Numbered from the stretch's first letter, positions 8,058-18,871 are shown. The stretch: 64,000 nucleotides of DNA from an uncultured Draconibacterium sp. (GCF_963676815.1 NZ_OY781365.1:2266501-2330500); one strand, 5' to 3'. Made by a program: numbers and translations. Notes: generated by a model from the letters alone, not told the origin.

Positions 8058-10406
8058 ATGCTACATTTTAAACGTATACTAAAATCAGTTCTTAAATACA
8101 AAACATCATCAGGATTAACCCTTTTGAGCCTGGTGATTTCTTTTACCGGAATTATTATTCTGAGTTTATATGTGAGTTTTGAAAAAAGCTTTGACCAGTT
8201 TCATGAAAATGGAGATTCGATTTATCGTCTCGAACTTCGGGGAGAAGGCAGTTGGCTTCCGGCAAAAATGAGCGCGGTAATCAAGCAGAATATTCCGGAA
8301 ATTAAATCGGTGACACGCTTGACACATCGAAACAATTATATTACGACACCTGAACTGAATGAAACAAATACAAAGTTTTTTTCAAACTACTATTTTGCCG
8401 ATTCTGCCTTTTTCGAAATGTTTTCGTTTCCGCTGGTAGTGGGAGATCAAAAGACAGCCTTAATAGAACCTCATTCAGCGGTAGTTTCAGAAAAATTAGC
8501 TCACTTGCTGTTTGGTGATATAAATCCGATCGGACAAAATATTCTTACGGATAATGTCACTTATAAGGTAACTGGAGTGATGAAAGATATTCCGAAAAAC
8601 TCCAGTTTTCAGGCAGATTGTATTATTGCCTTTTCTGTATACAACGCAGAAGAACAATATGCCTACTTTGACAGATGGAGTGAGTGGAGTTTTAACAATA
8701 TAATGCTGCTACAACCAGGTAGTGATGTTAGTGCAATTGCGGCAAAAATTGAAACAATACCTGAAATTGAACAGCAAATTGAACAGGAAAAATCACAATA
8801 CACCGGAACGGATACTTTTATACACCTCCGTCCATTGAAGGAGCTGCATTTTTATAACGATGGGTTTTTGTCAGGATACACCAATCCTGTTGTATTAAAG
8901 GTACTCACTATGCTCATCGTTATTCTTGTGGTTATGGGAGCTGTTAATTTCATTAATTTTTCTACTTCTCAGGCACCTTTGCGCGCTAAAGCATTATCGA
9001 TAAGCCGGGTGCTGGGAGGGCGGCGTATGTCATCAATGATGCAAATTATGGCTGAATCGGTATTGCTGGCAATACTGGCCATGGTTTTTTCCCTCGGAAT
9101 ATATTGGATTAGCTATCATTTTATAGAATCGATGTTTTCCATCCAGGGGCTGGAAATGACTGAAAGGTATGTATTCATTCTCTTCTTTTTCTTGTTTGCT
9201 CTGGCGTTTGGTGTACTTGCGGGGTTTTACCCTTCAAAATATATTACATCGCCACCTATTGCGCAATCTGTAAAAGGCAATAATCACTTTACTGGTAAAG
9301 GAAAATATTTACGAAATGCGCTGATTATTGTCCAGTTTGTTTTCACTATTGCGTTAATAATGTCCTCTCTGCTCATCGAGAAACAATTGAATTTTTGGCG
9401 GAATTTTGATATCGGAATTAACAAGGATCATGTGGTTTATATGTCAACTTCTCCCGAACTTCGAAAGCATTATAAAGCCTTTGCTGATGAGCTGATGAAC
9501 AACCAAAATATAGTAGATTATACTTATGCTCAGTTTATTCCTGGGAATGTAGGTATGGGGTGGGGACGCGAAGTAGATGGACAGTACATTTCGTTTACAT
9601 GCTGGCCTATCGACGACCGTTTCATCGATTTTTTCGGAATTCAGTTAACTCAAGGACGTGAGTTTTTAAGTGGTGACCAGAGCGATATTGGTAATTTTAT
9701 TTTGAATGAAAAAGCAGTTGCACAGTTTGGCTGGGAAAAACCATTGGAAAGGACAATTAATGGTTTTAACGAAGAAGTGCACCCAGTAGTTGGGGTTGCC
9801 AAAGATTTTAATTTTGCATCATTAAAATCAGAAGTTCCCGCTATGGCTTTTTGGCGGACAGAGAACCGGAAAAACCAGTTGCTGCTTCGTCTGGCTCCTG
9901 GGAACTACACCCAGACACTTCAATTCATTAAAAATACAGCTCATCAGTTCGACTCGAAAAACCAATTTGAAGTGCAGTTTCTGGATGATTCGATGAATCA
10001 ACTTTATGCGAAAGAAGAAAAAATGGCGCGGTTTATCGAGTTTGTTGCCTTGTGGACGATTTTATTATCGGTTGCGGGATTGCTGGGGCTGGTAATTTTT
10101 ATTAGTCGTGACAGGATAAAAGAAATTGGCGTGCGGAAAGTGAACGGAGCTACTATTTCCGAAGTCGTAGTTTTACTCAATAAAGACTTTATAAAATGGG
10201 TAGCAATCGCATTTGTTATCGCCTCTCCGGTTGCGTACTACGCCATGCACAAGTGGCTCGAAAATTTTGCCTATAAAACAACATTAAGCTGGTGGATTTT
10301 TGCTTTGGCAGGTTTAATGGCTCTGGGAATTGCGTTGTTAACCGTGAGTTGGCAAAGTTGGCGGGCAGCTACGCGAAATCCTGTTGAAGCACTGCGATAC
10401 GAATAA
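8058..10406 (+). CDS. FtsX/MacB-type ABC permease 2 of the array
   Basis: This 782-residue permease lies 24 bases after permease 1. An N-terminal TM (about 20-42), a MacB-like periplasmic region, a TM bundle near 275-400, another TM near 422-440 and three final TMs are visible. From KEIGVRKVNGATISEVV to the end, the C-terminal 100 residues closely match those of permeases 3, 4, 6 and 8 (KWLENFAYKTTLSWWIF, then WQSWRAATRNPVEALRYE). The periplasmic domains show little visible similarity to those neighbours. This suggests a shared coupling module and a different substrate-facing part. Confidence 0.9.
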   Translation: MLHFKRILKSVLKYKTSSGLTLLSLVISFTGIIILSLYVSFEKSFDQFHENGDSIYRLELRGEGSWLPAKMSAVIKQNIPEIKSVTRLTHRNNYITTPELNETNTKFFSNYYFADSAFFEMFSFPLVVGDQKTALIEPHSAVVSEKLAHLLFGDINPIGQNILTDNVTYKVTGVMKDIPKNSSFQADCIIAFSVYNAEEQYAYFDRWSEWSFNNIMLLQPGSDVSAIAAKIETIPEIEQQIEQEKSQYTGTDTFIHLRPLKELHFYNDGFLSGYTNPVVLKVLTMLIVILVVMGAVNFINFSTSQAPLRAKALSISRVLGGRRMSSMMQIMAESVLLAILAMVFSLGIYWISYHFIESMFSIQGLEMTERYVFILFFFLFALAFGVLAGFYPSKYITSPPIAQSVKGNNHFTGKGKYLRNALIIVQFVFTIALIMSSLLIEKQLNFWRNFDIGINKDHVVYMSTSPELRKHYKAFADELMNNQNIVDYTYAQFIPGNVGMGWGREVDGQYISFTCWPIDDRFIDFFGIQLTQGREFLSGDQSDIGNFILNEKAVAQFGWEKPLERTINGFNEEVHPVVGVAKDFNFASLKSEVPAMAFWRTENRKNQLLLRLAPGNYTQTLQFIKNTAHQFDSKNQFEVQFLDDSMNQLYAKEEKMARFIEFVALWTILLSVAGLLGLVIFISRDRIKEIGVRKVNGATISEVVVLLNKDFIKWVAIAFVIASPVAYYAMHKWLENFAYKTTLSWWIFALAGLMALGIALLTVSWQSWRAATRNPVEALRYE

Positions 10407-10421
10407 TAAAAAACGAAAACT

Positions 10422-12755
10422 ATGCTACGATTTAAAATAAAACTGGCATTCAGGAATTTGTTGAAGAATAAGCTGTATTCATCGCTTATTATTGGTGGGT
10501 TTGCCATAGGTTTTACAGCCTGTATTTTAATTGCCTTATTCTACAGCTCTGAGCACAATGTGGACAAACACTTTGCCCGGCACGAAAAAATTTATCGTTT
10601 GTACGATGCTAAAAGGAATGAATCGGGACTCGATTACAAAATCAATGCTGTGATTGCGGAACACTACCCGGATGTTGAAACAGCCTGCCCACTTGGTTTC
10701 TCTTATTTTCCGATCACGCTTAAAGATTCTGAAACACGAAATTACACGCGCGTAGAGTATATTATCTCCACGAATAATAACTTTTTCGATGTATTTTCAA
10801 TACCCGTTTTATCCAGCATGGAAGAGAAGCCTTTTAGTCAGTTGAACTCGGCAGTAATTACCGAGTCGGTGGCTAAAAAACTTTTCGGAGATGAGAATCC
10901 GCTGGGAAGAACAATTAAAGAAGAATTTTTTACAGCAACGGTTACCGCTGTTATGCAGGATTTGCCCGAAAATTCGAGTTTTAAAGCAGAGTTGCTTTTG
11001 AACAGCGAGAATGAGGACTTTCAGATGGCGCAAGCATGCGATAACGGTGTTTGTATATTTCCAACCGAGCACTTTCTCTTGTTAAAAAATGATATCGATC
11101 CTGATGATTTTTCGGTCAAGATGAATGCCTCTATCGGGCAATTCAATACCACTACCGACAGTCTGGCGCTGCAAAGTTTATCCGATATTTATCTTTCTCC
11201 GCAAAAATTGGGTTGGACAGATGAGCATACCAAAGGCAATTCAAAAATGCTGTTCATTTTTATGGCAATTGCTATTCTGATTATTCTTCTTTCCAGCATT
11301 AATTACCTCAATTACACGGTTTCAATGCAGTATGCGAAAATGAAAGAAATTGGCATCAACAAAACCAATGGTGCAGGGAAACCACATTTGCTCGTTGATT
11401 CGCTGATTGAAGTTACCTTAGGAATTTTAATTGCACTGACCATTTCAGTTGTGTTGGTGTCGCTGCTTTTACCGACAACCGGAACCTTATTTGGAAGAGA
11501 AATCCATCTTGCCGATGTTAATCTTCAACATTTGCTGCCTGTTATTCTGGGCACCATAGCTTGCATTATTTTTCTGAACAGTTTAGCACCTATCTATATT
11601 TTGTCGCGCTTTAATATTACCGATTTTCTGCAGGGAGGACGGAGAAGAAATGGTAAACAATTTGGGAAACAGCTTATGCTCACCTTTCAGCTAACGGTTT
11701 CCATTGCCCTGATTGCAATTGTGATGCTCATTTTTAAACAACTGCAGTATGTAAAACATTATGATTTAGGTTTTAACGAGGAACACCTGTTGAGGATAGA
11801 ACTTCCTTGGCTGAGTGAAAACCAGACGGCTTTGAGAAATGAATTCAGCGATCTTCCTTTTGTGTCAGGCAGTGCATTGAGTAACGGTTATCCCGGGCAT
11901 ATTAATATGAGTATGGGAAGTGGGGTGGAAGACGATGAATTTATGGTTGAATGTATTTATGTAACTGAAAATTTCCTGGAAACAATGGGCGTTCAGCTGC
12001 TTGATGGAAGAAATTTTTTGTCGGGCGATAAAGGAAAAGCCTGTTTAATGAATGAAGCTGCAATAAAACGTTATGGTTGGGAAAATATTGATGGCAAAAA
12101 ATTTAATAATGGCAGAGAAGGCGGCTACAATTTAGTGGGTAAAGTGAATAACTTTAACGTGGAATCACTGCATTCTACTTTAAGTCCGGTTGCCTTGATT
12201 TATGAATCAGACCGTGAGTATAATACGCTTTCACTGCGACTGATTCCCGGAAACGTTGGACAACAAATTAGTGAACTTCGGAAAGTTTGGGGACGCCTGT
12301 TACCGGAAGATCCTATGGAATTTGCGTTTTACGACGACCAGTTTCAGGCCATGTATGTAAAAGAAGATAAACTGGCAAAGTCAATCACTTTCTTTTCAAT
12401 AATTGCAATTGTACTTACATGCATGGGAATTCTGGGGCAAATCTTCCTGATAAGTTTAAACCGGACCAAAGAAATTGGTGTGCGTAAAGTAAACGGAGCA
12501 ACTGTTTCTGAGATTTTGGTTCTGCTAAATAAAGATTTTGTGATTTGGGTAGTGGTGGCTTTGGTTATTGCCACTCCAATCGCATACTACGCCATGAATA
12601 AATGGCTCGAAAACTTTGCTTATAAAACCACTTTAAGCTGGTGGATTTTTGCTCTTGCTGGAGTGTTGGCTTTGGGAATTGCATTGCTGACCGTGAGCTG
12701 GCAGAGTTGGAGGGCAGCAACGAGGAATCCGGTTGAGGCTTTACGTTATGAATAA
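10422..12755 (+). CDS. FtsX/MacB-type ABC permease 3 of the array
   Basis: This 777-residue permease starts 15 bases after its neighbour. The opening MLRFKIKLAFRNLLKNKLYS followed by a glycine-rich TM is the usual N-terminus of this family. It has the two-halves organisation of the other members. The C-terminal block (KEIGVRKVNGATVSEILVLL, KWLENFAYKTTLSWWIFALA) is nearly the same as in permease 4, and even the DNA of the last roughly 150 bases is strikingly alike. That points to recent duplication or gene conversion of the 3' ends. Confidence 0.9.
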   Translation: MLRFKIKLAFRNLLKNKLYSSLIIGGFAIGFTACILIALFYSSEHNVDKHFARHEKIYRLYDAKRNESGLDYKINAVIAEHYPDVETACPLGFSYFPITLKDSETRNYTRVEYIISTNNNFFDVFSIPVLSSMEEKPFSQLNSAVITESVAKKLFGDENPLGRTIKEEFFTATVTAVMQDLPENSSFKAELLLNSENEDFQMAQACDNGVCIFPTEHFLLLKNDIDPDDFSVKMNASIGQFNTTTDSLALQSLSDIYLSPQKLGWTDEHTKGNSKMLFIFMAIAILIILLSSINYLNYTVSMQYAKMKEIGINKTNGAGKPHLLVDSLIEVTLGILIALTISVVLVSLLLPTTGTLFGREIHLADVNLQHLLPVILGTIACIIFLNSLAPIYILSRFNITDFLQGGRRRNGKQFGKQLMLTFQLTVSIALIAIVMLIFKQLQYVKHYDLGFNEEHLLRIELPWLSENQTALRNEFSDLPFVSGSALSNGYPGHINMSMGSGVEDDEFMVECIYVTENFLETMGVQLLDGRNFLSGDKGKACLMNEAAIKRYGWENIDGKKFNNGREGGYNLVGKVNNFNVESLHSTLSPVALIYESDREYNTLSLRLIPGNVGQQISELRKVWGRLLPEDPMEFAFYDDQFQAMYVKEDKLAKSITFFSIIAIVLTCMGILGQIFLISLNRTKEIGVRKVNGATVSEILVLLNKDFVIWVVVALVIATPIAYYAMNKWLENFAYKTTLSWWIFALAGVLALGIALLTVSWQSWRAATRNPVEALRYE

Positions 12756-12791
12756 AAAATTTGTATGGTAACCAATCATTAAAAAAGCACA

Positions 12792-15128
12792 ATGTTTAAA
12801 ATCTATTTTATCCGGGAATTAAGGTCTCTAATTCAGAATAAATATGTTTCTGTATTGAAGATCAGTGGATTAATAATTGGCCTTTGGGTTTTTATGGTAG
12901 CCGGTTATTATGTATTACACGAAACGAGTTTCGATTCCTTTCAGGATTCCGCAGGGAATAAATTTAGTATAGAAGCCCAGGACAGATTTGGGGAAGATTA
13001 TTTTCAGTTTCCTTTGCCTTATGTTCTTTGTGGATCGTTATCCAACCGTTATCCTGAAGTGGTTAAAAACACGAGTTTTAATAGTAAAACGACCTCTATT
13101 TATATTAAAAATGAAAACACTGTAATTAAATCGGGGTACGACGAAATAGGCTTTGTTGAAAAAAACTTCTTCGATTTCTTCAACTTCAGTTTTGTTGCAG
13201 GGAGTGCAGAAGAAAGCTTTAGCTCACCGAATCCGTTGATTATATCGGAGGACATTGCGCGAAAAAGTTTCGGAAAAGTTGATGTTATCGGTACTCCTGT
13301 TACACTTATCGTAGAAGATCAACTTCTTAACTACACAATTACCGGTATTATTAAAAACCCGGCAAGCAATTCAAATGTCAGCTATCATTGGATTGGAAGT
13401 CTTTCGCACTACTTGCAGGCTCAGGGCAAAATGGATTATAAATCGGATTGGAACTACCAGTGTAAAAACTTTATTGAACTGGCTCCAGGAACAGATTTAT
13501 CTGCTTTTACAGCAAAACTTACACAGGATTATGTTCGGCTCGCCCAATTGGAAGATGCGCCAACACTATTATTAACCACACTTAATAAGTTGCATGTTAA
13601 TTTGCGCTTAATAATTTTCATCACATTGGGTGTTCTTATTCTTCTCATATCAATAATTAATTATGTTCTTTTAAATACAATTGAAAAAACACAACAAATT
13701 CGTTATTGGGGAATAGAGAAAGTTTCAGGCGCTGGAAAAATTCATCTATTGATGAAGAATGTAATATCTATTATCATTTACGCCTTTATTGCAATTATCA
13801 TCGCATTTGGATTGTTTAAGCTTACATTACCATACTTCCCCAATTTTGTTGGCAGCGAGGTACCATTCAATGCTATAATTGACTTAAAAAAGATCTTTAT
13901 AGGGGCAATCATTTGTTCTTTGTCCATTATTACCCTTTCATCGGTTATCAATCAAATAATTAGCGGGAATGTAAAACCCATTGAAATTCTTCAAAATAAG
14001 CTGAGCAAAGGAAAAACCAGTAAAATTCTTTTTAACTCACTTCTGACATTTCAACTGATAGCATTTATTGCTTTAATTTCTGCTTCGGTACTAATTCGGA
14101 AACAGCTATTATTTATGCAGGAAAGCGATCTAGGATTTAATAAAGAATCATTAATATCAATGAATATTGCACCTGACGATGTTCATGCTTACCAGGTATT
14201 TAAGGAAGAACTTCGAAAAAATCCAAGCATCAAAAATGTCGCCGGAACCAACAATCTCCCGCTTACAAAATATAGTATGATTTACGGCGAAGAATTTACT
14301 GACAGTATGGGGAATCAACAGATAAAAACAACTGAGTTTATTAATGTTGATAATGATTATTTTAATACAATGGAGATAAATTTCATTCAGGGCAATGATT
14401 TTGACGAGAATGATAAAAATCAATGCATCGTTAATCAAACCCTGGTTAAAGAACGCGGAGTAAAAGATCCCTTGAATGAAACAATTAAGCTGGGAGGAAC
14501 AGCTTACCGGATTTGTGGCGTTATCGACGATTTTCACAACAAGTCGATGCAAATGTCAATAATGCCATTTGTTGCCCATTACAATCCTGATAATATATCT
14601 CATGTCATTGTTCGCTTTTCCGGTAATCCTGACGAATCAATTGCTCTTATGAAAGAAGCGGCAAAAAAATATTTTCCCAATACTATTTTTGAATATGAGT
14701 TTTTTGATCAGCGAATCAAAGCAGCTTATAATTCAGAAAGGAGGTTCAGCAATATTATTCACCTTTTAACTGCACTTTCGATATTAATTGCAGTACTTGG
14801 ATTGCTTGGTGTTTCCTATTTTTCTTCTCTTTTAAGGATTAAAGAAATCGGCATTCGAAAAGTGAATGGCGCCAAAATCTCCGAGATACTTGCCATGCTA
14901 AACAAAGACTTTGTAAAATGGGTGGCCATTGCGTTTGTTATTGCTACACCAACTGCTTATTACGCCATGAATAAATGGCTTGAAAACTTTGCCTATAAAA
15001 CCACTTTAAGCTGGTGGATTTTTGTACTGGCAGGAGTGTTGGCTTTGGGAATTGCATTATTAACGGTGAGCTGGCAGAGTTGGCGGGCGGCTACACGAAA
15101 TCCTGTTGAGGCACTAAGGTATGAATAA
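12792..15128 (+). CDS. FtsX/MacB-type ABC permease 4 of the array
   Basis: This 778-residue permease has an N-terminal TM near residues 20-42, central TMs (about 265-385), a TM near 410-430 and three terminal TMs. The first periplasmic domain is unusually rich in Asn, Ser and Lys and the gene body is visibly more AT-rich than its 3' end. The last 300 bases instead resemble permease 3 (KEIGIRKVNGAKISEILAML, NKWLENFAYKTTLSWWIF). The contrast supports a chimeric origin: a divergent body joined to a homogenised tail. Confidence 0.9.
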   Translation: MFKIYFIRELRSLIQNKYVSVLKISGLIIGLWVFMVAGYYVLHETSFDSFQDSAGNKFSIEAQDRFGEDYFQFPLPYVLCGSLSNRYPEVVKNTSFNSKTTSIYIKNENTVIKSGYDEIGFVEKNFFDFFNFSFVAGSAEESFSSPNPLIISEDIARKSFGKVDVIGTPVTLIVEDQLLNYTITGIIKNPASNSNVSYHWIGSLSHYLQAQGKMDYKSDWNYQCKNFIELAPGTDLSAFTAKLTQDYVRLAQLEDAPTLLLTTLNKLHVNLRLIIFITLGVLILLISIINYVLLNTIEKTQQIRYWGIEKVSGAGKIHLLMKNVISIIIYAFIAIIIAFGLFKLTLPYFPNFVGSEVPFNAIIDLKKIFIGAIICSLSIITLSSVINQIISGNVKPIEILQNKLSKGKTSKILFNSLLTFQLIAFIALISASVLIRKQLLFMQESDLGFNKESLISMNIAPDDVHAYQVFKEELRKNPSIKNVAGTNNLPLTKYSMIYGEEFTDSMGNQQIKTTEFINVDNDYFNTMEINFIQGNDFDENDKNQCIVNQTLVKERGVKDPLNETIKLGGTAYRICGVIDDFHNKSMQMSIMPFVAHYNPDNISHVIVRFSGNPDESIALMKEAAKKYFPNTIFEYEFFDQRIKAAYNSERRFSNIIHLLTALSILIAVLGLLGVSYFSSLLRIKEIGIRKVNGAKISEILAMLNKDFVKWVAIAFVIATPTAYYAMNKWLENFAYKTTLSWWIFVLAGVLALGIALLTVSWQSWRAATRNPVEALRYE

Positions 15129-15192
15129 GTCCCCTTAGAGAATTTAGAGGAGGAGAAACAAACTGAACCATTGCGACTAAAAACCAATAACC

Positions 15193-17562
15193 ATGATAAA
15201 AAACTACTTAACCACAGCACTTCGGTTTTTAAAACGAAACAAACTTTTTGCCGCAATAAATATTATGGGGCTTTCACTCGCATTGGCAGCTTCGTTTATC
15301 ATTCTTTTATTTGTAATCAACGAGTTGAGCTACAACACTTGCTTTAAAAACCGAAAGCAGATTTACCGCGTGCTGAACTATAACGCTGATGTAAAAGTAA
15401 TGGATGAAGGTGCGCCCTATATTCTTACAAAGCATTTACAAGACGAATTTCCGCAGGTTAAATATGTGGCACCAACCAGATTGATGTCGGGATTTAGTGT
15501 GAAGTTGAATGAAGATTATATTCCTGTTGATCGGGTTGTTAGAACCAATTCTGACATATTTAATGTCTTCGACATTGATGTTCGTGGTCAGCAGGCGAAT
15601 ATTCTCGACGAACCCAATTCCATTGTCCTTTCTGCAGAACTGGCACAAAAACTTTTTCCGGGAAAAGATCCTATTGAACAGGAATTGATTGCCCAAATTG
15701 ACGAGAAAGACGAAGTTTTAGAAGTTAAGGGAGTTTTTGATAATTTTCCTGTGAACTCAACTTTGCAGGCCGATTGTTTTATTCATTCAAAGTGGACACT
15801 GCAACAGATTAATTCGAGGATTAAAGAGAGAGATGCTGAAACAGACTGGCGTTCCATGTACTGGCAAACCTGGTTATTACTGGATAAAAACAATAGTGGG
15901 GACTCGCTTAATGAACAGTTTCGCTCGTTAGAGAAAGAGGTTTTTGGTAACGAAGACAAATATGATTTCTCCCTCCAATGTTTAACTGATGTTTATTTTG
16001 GATCGCAGGATATTAACAGCGGATTGCCACAAGGTAACCTGAAAAATATTCGGATATTTTCGGCCATTGCTTTGCTCGTTATTTTAATTGCTTCACTCAA
16101 CTATATTATTCTTTCAACAGCGGTTTCAACCGGCAGATCAAAAGAGATTGGGATTCGAAAAACCAATGGTGCCGGGGCAAAATCCATACGTCGGCAATTG
16201 CTGAATGAATCGGTAATTTTGGCAGTTCTGGTTTTACCCGTTGCACTGTTTCTCGCCTGGATGGGGAAACCTTATGCGGCAGAACTATTTCAGACCAAAC
16301 TACTGATCCTTAAATCAAATATTTTCATTTATGTTGCTATATACGTGGCGCTAACCTTGTTTATTGGATTGGTGTCAGGGCTGTATACCGCGTCGTTTTT
16401 ATCAAAACTGAATGTAATCAGTATTTTAAACAATTCGGTGCGTGCAGGAAAACGAAAGACACATGTGCGGTCTGCCCTGGTTGTAGCTCAGTTGGTAATT
16501 TTCTGCATTTTTGTTTCGAGCACGCTAATTATTCATTCTCAATACAAGTATGCGCTGGAGAAAGATCCGGGCTATTACAACAAGGATGTTTTGTTTGTTG
16601 ATATGGGGATGAATTCTCAAAGCTCAAAAGCATTTACAAACAGCATAAAAGCTTATCCGGATGTACTGGCAGCCGGAGGAGCAATAGATGCTTTACCGAT
16701 GACCACTTTTTTCCCTTATCCGATGGAACTTCCGGGCGATAAATCGAAAAAAATACCTATCGAGCTTCTGGCTGTTGATTATAATTTTGTTGAAGCGATG
16801 GGAATCCAAATAATTGATGGAAGAGGTTTTTCTCAAGAACTTGGAGATGATGAAAACTCCTATGTCCTAAACGAAAATGCAGTTAAAGCATTGGGATTAA
16901 CCGATCCGGTTGGGAAAAAAATTGATGTAGTTAACGGAACCGTAATTGGCGTGGCCAGGAACTTTAATTTGCACTCATTACACAGCGAAATTCCGCCTTT
17001 ATTAATGGTTGCATCAGACGACTTTGCTCAGCAGGTTGCCATTCACTATAAAGCCGAAACGCTGGGAAATGTGTTGCCTTTAATTAAATCTGAATGGCAA
17101 AAGATTATTCCCGACGAGCCAATGAATTACAAAACCATGGACGAATTTTTAAAAGAGGTTTATACCGAGGAGAAAAACCTGAGTGTGATTGTTTCGGTGT
17201 CGGCATTTTTTGCCCTACTGATTGCTTCGTTTGGGCTGTTTGGCCTTACACTTTTTATCATGAAATCGCAAACCAAAGAAATTGGAATCAGAAAGGTTTG
17301 TGGTAGTTCAGGGCAAGGTATTGTGCTGTCTTTCTTAAGTCAAAATTTTATAATGGTAATTGTTGCAACGCTGCTTTCAATTGCACCTACAATTTTTGTA
17401 ATGAACAAGTGGCTAAGCAATTTTGCTTTCAAAACCGGCATTTCCTGGTGGGTGTTTGTAATTACATTTGTATTTGCTTCAATAGTGGCTTTATCAACCG
17501 TTTTGTTTCATTCTTACCGGGCTTCTCGAATTAATCCGGTGGAGGCTTTACGATATGAATAA
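15193..17562 (+). CDS. FtsX/MacB-type ABC permease 5 of the array
   Basis: This 789-residue permease closes the first permease run. It keeps the fused-halves topology, but both halves carry the FtsX coupling motif in strong form (KEIGIRKTNGAGAKSIRRQL near residue 315 and KEIGIRKVCGSSGQGIVLSF near 694). Its C-terminus (NKWLSNFAFKTGISWWVF, then HSYRASRINPVEALRYE) is related to but clearly different from the shared tail, so it lies outside the homogenised group. The secreted repeat protein follows after 73 bases. Confidence 0.9.
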   Translation: MIKNYLTTALRFLKRNKLFAAINIMGLSLALAASFIILLFVINELSYNTCFKNRKQIYRVLNYNADVKVMDEGAPYILTKHLQDEFPQVKYVAPTRLMSGFSVKLNEDYIPVDRVVRTNSDIFNVFDIDVRGQQANILDEPNSIVLSAELAQKLFPGKDPIEQELIAQIDEKDEVLEVKGVFDNFPVNSTLQADCFIHSKWTLQQINSRIKERDAETDWRSMYWQTWLLLDKNNSGDSLNEQFRSLEKEVFGNEDKYDFSLQCLTDVYFGSQDINSGLPQGNLKNIRIFSAIALLVILIASLNYIILSTAVSTGRSKEIGIRKTNGAGAKSIRRQLLNESVILAVLVLPVALFLAWMGKPYAAELFQTKLLILKSNIFIYVAIYVALTLFIGLVSGLYTASFLSKLNVISILNNSVRAGKRKTHVRSALVVAQLVIFCIFVSSTLIIHSQYKYALEKDPGYYNKDVLFVDMGMNSQSSKAFTNSIKAYPDVLAAGGAIDALPMTTFFPYPMELPGDKSKKIPIELLAVDYNFVEAMGIQIIDGRGFSQELGDDENSYVLNENAVKALGLTDPVGKKIDVVNGTVIGVARNFNLHSLHSEIPPLLMVASDDFAQQVAIHYKAETLGNVLPLIKSEWQKIIPDEPMNYKTMDEFLKEVYTEEKNLSVIVSVSAFFALLIASFGLFGLTLFIMKSQTKEIGIRKVCGSSGQGIVLSFLSQNFIMVIVATLLSIAPTIFVMNKWLSNFAFKTGISWWVFVITFVFASIVALSTVLFHSYRASRINPVEALRYE

Positions 17563-17635
17563 ATTAATAGTAACTATTCCGAAAGAATGTCGTCATATAG
17601 TTAATAATCAGAATAAACAATTAAATCAAATCTGT

Positions 17636-18637
17636 ATGAAAACTCAAAAAAGCCTCAAGATTTTTACAATCATTGCGGTACTAACGGCAGTGATATCGTT
17701 GAATGGATGGGCAAAAGACGGCCAGCCGACCATTACAAAAACTTTTGATTTGAGCCAGCCGGGACAACTCAATGCTTCATCGTCGGGAGGTGGAGTAAAG
17801 GTGCAAACACACAACCAGCCCAAAGTTATTATCCAGGCTTTTGTACGAAAAAACGGTAGATTGTTATCTCCGTCCGACAATTCGTTGGATGACGTGCTGG
17901 ATGACTTTGATATTGATTTCTCAAAAAGCGGATCGACAATTACTGCAGTGGTTAAACGTAAAGGGCGAATGAATTTCTGGCGGAATAATGTTGGTATTTC
18001 ACTCACTATTATTGTTCCCGAAGAAATGTCGTGCGATGTATCGTCGAGTGGTGGCGGTCTGAAGATTTCAGGGGTGAAAGGAACTCACGATTTTTCGAGC
18101 AGCGGTGGTGGCGTAAGATTGGAGAATACAAGCGGATCTACAAAAGCGAGTTCATCGGGCGGCGGAGTTAAAGCCACTAATCACGATGGAGATATTCGTT
18201 TAAGTTCAAGTGGAGGCGGTGTTTCAGTTGAAGGAGCACATGGAAGTGTTTATGCACGAAGTTCCGGAGGCGGGGTAACGTTAGAGGATATTCACGGTTC
18301 GGCAGATGCTTCAAGCAGTGGAGGCGGTGTTAGTGTAAGTGGCGAGGCCAGTTCAGTAACAGCCAAATCAAGTGGCGGATCGGTTCGTGTTAATGTTCGA
18401 AATCTAAGCGAAGAGTTGTACCTGCAATCCAGTGGTGGAGGCGTTTCTGCGGTTATTCATGGTGGAGAAAATATGGGTCTCGACCTGGATTTACGTTCGG
18501 GAAGAGTGAATATCGACCTTCATAATTTTAACGGGACATCAGAAAAAGATCGTGTTAAAGGATCGATGAACGGAGGCGGAATCCCGGTTTATGCACATGC
18601 GTCCGGCGGCAATGTTAACATCAGTTACGAGGATTAG
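17636..18637 (+). CDS. Secreted DUF4097-like beta-strand repeat protein
   Basis: I start at ATG 17636 (MKTQKSLKIFTIIAVL), which gives a signal peptide ending near NGWAKDG. The ATG at 17555 overlaps the permease gene and would put 27 polar residues before it. The mature protein is dominated by about nine repeats of roughly 17 residues, each carrying SSSGGGV or a close variant followed by a hydrophobic strand and a Gly or His turn. Such spacing suggests a beta-solenoid of the DUF4097 (putative adhesin) kind. It lies inside the exporter locus, ahead of a terminator, so it may be periplasmic and work with the permeases. No enzymatic motif is visible. Confidence 0.8.
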   Translation: MKTQKSLKIFTIIAVLTAVISLNGWAKDGQPTITKTFDLSQPGQLNASSSGGGVKVQTHNQPKVIIQAFVRKNGRLLSPSDNSLDDVLDDFDIDFSKSGSTITAVVKRKGRMNFWRNNVGISLTIIVPEEMSCDVSSSGGGLKISGVKGTHDFSSSGGGVRLENTSGSTKASSSGGGVKATNHDGDIRLSSSGGGVSVEGAHGSVYARSSGGGVTLEDIHGSADASSSGGGVSVSGEASSVTAKSSGGSVRVNVRNLSEELYLQSSGGGVSAVIHGGENMGLDLDLRSGRVNIDLHNFNGTSEKDRVKGSMNGGGIPVYAHASGGNVNISYED

Positions 18638-18672
18638 GATCGTTTAAAACCACATCAAAATATTCGTAGTAC

Positions 18673-18713
18673 CAATGAGGATTCTACTTTAGGTGAAGTC
18701 CTCATTGTTTTTT
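18673..18713 (+). terminator. Rho-independent terminator after the first efflux operon
   Basis: CAATGAGGA (18673-18681) pairs with TCCTCATTG (18699-18707) and is followed by a T run. The stem can be lengthened inward with one bulge. It separates the run 2132-18637 from the second permease unit. The rest of the 341-base gap holds a small ATCGG/CCGAT hairpin at 18801-18814 and a promoter-like element at 18872, and nothing else recognisable. Confidence 0.8.
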
Positions 18714-18871
18714 GCAATCTCAAAAGTCTGATCTGAGAGAATTTATTTGAAACACTTAAGACTGTAATCGAAAACAGCGCAAATCTACAAAACCTGTGTA
18801 ATCGGCGTTCCGATCTTTGTGACAAGTAATTATACAGTATTTGTCAAAAAAATTTACACAATAAAAAATGT

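Noticed and set aside
18771..18830. Phrase-like sequence with ATCGG/CCGAT hairpin in the gap before permease 6
   Set aside because: It resembles decayed intergenic repeats, but only one copy is in the window, so I cannot support a repeat family.
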